A stretch of DNA of 13,736 nt from Candidatus Izemoplasma sp. (GTDB lineage Bacteria; Bacillota_I; Bacilli_A; Izemoplasmatales; Izemoplasmataceae): assembly GCA_021736285.1 (NCBI GenBank), contig JAIPGE010000017.1, positions 1 through 13,736 of the forward strand, read 5' to 3'. The first letter of the stretch is position 1. Every line of letters starts with the position of its first letter. Below the pieces are notes generated by a model. It was not told where the DNA came from. It worked only from the letters and a program-made list of their open reading frames with translations, and made no database searches. The position numbers and the translations under genes were made by a program. Below are positions 12,155 through 13,736 of this stretch, piece by piece.

Positions 12155-13736
12155 TTATTTATCCTTTCCAATGATTTGTTCAATCAAATCATCATCTGCG
12201 ATGTTCGGTAATGTGATAAGTGAGTTATTATCTTCTACATTATATGCTTTAACGGTATCGTATGCATTGGTGTTTCTCGCCCAAGCACGGCGTGCGACAC
12301 CTGTCATAACATCATGTAACATGGCTGTTTTTAAGATCTTATCAACCCGTTTAGAGCCATTGAGAACCATCCCATAGCCACCATTAACAGCTTTAGAAAT
12401 ACCAACCCCGCCACCATTATGTAAGCTTACGAGACTCATTCCCCGTGCCGTATTCCCGAGTGCAACATGGGTTGCCATTTCTGCCATAATATTACTACCA
12501 TCTTTAATGTTTGATGTTTCTCTGAATGGAGAATCTGTTCCGCCTGTATCATGATGGTCACGTCCAAGCATAATTGGACCTACTTCCTGATGACGTACCA
12601 TTTCATTAAACTTTAACGCGATTGCCAATCGACCATAAGCATCTTGGTATAAAATCCGTGCTTTCGTACCGACAACTAAATTGTTTTTCTTCGCATCTTT
12701 AATCCAATTATAATTGTCGAGATCCTGGAAACGACGTGTCTTATCAATACATGCCATTGCAGCTTGATCAGTTTTATCTAAATCACTGTCTTTTCCAGTT
12801 AAACAGACCCAACGAAATGGTCCATATCCATAATCAAAAAGCACAGGTCCCATGATATCTTCAACATAACTTGGCCAAATAAATCCATCGAGATCATTTT
12901 CTTTGTTTTTACATATCTCAGTAATGCCACTATCATAGACGGCCTTTAAAAAACTGTTCCCATAATCAAAGAAATATGTCCCTTTATCTGTGATTTTTTT
13001 AAGCGCTTCAAAATGACGTTTTAATCCTTTGTCAACGAGTTTCTTAAACAACGCTTTATCTGTTTGCAACAATTTAGTTCGGCGTTTAAATGGTACACCA
13101 ACCGGTGTATAGCCGCCATCATAGACAGCATGACAACTGGTTTGATCACTTAATAAATCAATTGTCACATCTTGCTCAACAGCATATTCTAATAAATCAA
13201 CCACATTGCCTAAATAGGCAATGGCGATAGGTGATTTATCGTCTTTATGTTTAACTGCTAAGTCAAAAGCTTCTTTTGGTGTATATGTCACAACATCAAC
13301 CCAGCCTTGTTCTTTCCGAGTTTCAATACGTGATCGATCAACTTCAGCAATAACTGCGGCTGCGCCAGCAATTTTTGCTGCTTTACCTTGTGCACCACTC
13401 ATGCCACCAAGACCTGAAGAAACAAAACATTTCCCTTTTAAATCTTCATCTTCAGGGATATTTAATTTAGAACGTCCCGCATTTAGCAATGTTGAATAGG
13501 TTCCATGAACAATGCCTTGCGGACCAATATACATCCATCCTCCGGCTGTCATTTGTCCGTAGTTTGCAACACCAAGTTGAGCCGCACGACTCCAATGATC
13601 TAAATCATTAAAGGTACCTACCATCAAGCCATTGGTTAAGATAACACGGGGTGCATCTTTAGAAGATGCAAATAATCCGAGGGGATGACCACTTAATAAG
13701 ACCAATGTTTGTTCATCATTCATTATTTGTAAATAT
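12155..13736 (-). CDS. hutU: Urocanate hydratase, long form (5' end beyond window)
   Basis: An NAD-dependent cytosolic enzyme hydrating urocanate to 4-imidazolone-5-propionate. The frame is still open at the right edge: codons before the ATG at 13723 read Y-L-Q-I and continue naturally into MNDEQTLVLLSGHPLGLF, so that ATG is internal and not the start. Visible family segments are YGQMTAGGWMYIGPQGIVHG, SGLGGMSGAQGKAAKIAG (NAD-binding Gly-rich loop), DQTSCHAVYDGGYTPVG, YGYGPFRWVCLTGKDSDL with the Cys near the active site, LGRDHHDTGGTDSPFRET and HNGGGVGISKAVNGG. The GHPLGLF and late-domain style resemble the longer urocanases (about 660-680 residues) rather than the 550-residue B. subtilis type, so perhaps 130-150 N-terminal residues lie outside. 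It is the first visible gene of the hut operon. Its stop (12155-12157) sits one base from the ftcD start. Confidence 0.95.
   Translation of the reverse strand, partial: YLQIMNDEQTLVLLSGHPLGLFASSKDAPRVILTNGLMVGTFNDLDHWSRAAQLGVANYGQMTAGGWMYIGPQGIVHGTYSTLLNAGRSKLNIPEDEDLKGKCFVSSGLGGMSGAQGKAAKIAGAAAVIAEVDRSRIETRKEQGWVDVVTYTPKEAFDLAVKHKDDKSPIAIAYLGNVVDLLEYAVEQDVTIDLLSDQTSCHAVYDGGYTPVGVPFKRRTKLLQTDKALFKKLVDKGLKRHFEALKKITDKGTYFFDYGNSFLKAVYDSGITEICKNKENDLDGFIWPSYVEDIMGPVLFDYGYGPFRWVCLTGKDSDLDKTDQAAMACIDKTRRFQDLDNYNWIKDAKKNNLVVGTKARILYQDAYGRLAIALKFNEMVRHQEVGPIMLGRDHHDTGGTDSPFRETSNIKDGSNIMAEMATHVALGNTARGMSLVSLHNGGGVGISKAVNGGYGMVLNGSKRVDKILKTAMLHDVMTGVARRAWARNTNAYDTVKAYNVEDNNSLITLPNIADDDLIEQIIGKDK

Noticed and set aside
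12154..12183. Upstream in-frame start for ftcD giving ten extra residues
   Set aside because: No ribosome binding site before it, no family likeness in the extra residues, and it overlaps hutU; AAGGAT serves the ATG at 12153.
13221..13499. A 92-codon plus-strand open frame opposite hutU
   Set aside because: Antisense to conserved urocanase sequence and without a ribosome binding site; the same holds for the open frames at 8468-8698, 10434-10670 and 12147-12377.

Overview
The window is AT-rich, gene-dense DNA with strong AGGAGG/AGGTGA-type ribosome binding sites. TGA is used as a stop (for example at 921-923) and Trp is encoded by TGG, so the standard bacterial code applies rather than the Mycoplasma code. 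This fits a low-GC Bacillota or deep-branching Mollicutes-related lineage (Acholeplasma, Izemoplasma or Haloplasma-like). The phylum-level guess is fairly safe; the finer placement is inference from gene style only. No rRNA, tRNA, CRISPR array, insertion sequence or phage gene was seen, and no gene-free gap exceeds about 110 bases.

Left part (1-3450). On the minus strand lie a uridine-kinase-like P-loop kinase (1658-2203), a YwaF/TIGR02206-type membrane protein whose reading frame is broken (921-1603), and the first 305 codons of a GT4 glycosyltransferase resembling diacylglycerol glucosyltransferases (1-916, running off the left edge). Facing away on the plus strand is a DUF362 protein with two C-terminal 4Fe-4S cluster motifs (2277-3422). 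Both directions start from a short shared intergenic region with extended -10 elements. A hairpin at 3423-3450 can terminate transcription from both sides.

Middle part (3449-9223). A hemolysin III/PAQR-family membrane protein and a DegV fatty-acid-binding protein form a two-gene minus-strand unit. It has a clear TTGACA promoter flanked by a 15-base direct repeat. Upstream of it is a three-gene unit with overlapping reading frames: a multi-PAS protein without an output domain, a PAS-GGDEF-HD-GYP protein with intact c-di-GMP synthesis, inhibition and hydrolysis motifs, and a glycogenin-like GT8 glycosyltransferase. The overlaps suggest translational coupling, and the unit ends in a strong hairpin terminator. 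This is the least ordinary group in the window: a sensory c-di-GMP switch co-translated with a cytosolic glycosyltransferase.

Right part (9300-13736). A minus-strand histidine-degradation operon reads hutU (5' end beyond the window), ftcD, hutI, fchA. It converts urocanate to imidazolonepropionate, then to N-formiminoglutamate. The formimino group then moves to tetrahydrofolate and is deaminated to 5,10-methenyl-THF, leaving glutamate. The histidine ammonia-lyase (hutH) needed for the first step is not in the window. The operon is tightly packed (overlaps or gaps of a few bases) and ends near a compound hairpin at 9234-9293.

Several obvious long-frame starts are wrong or incomplete. I moved the starts of the DUF362, GT8, PAS and FtcD genes to the ATG with a proper ribosome binding site, and left HutU open at the right edge.
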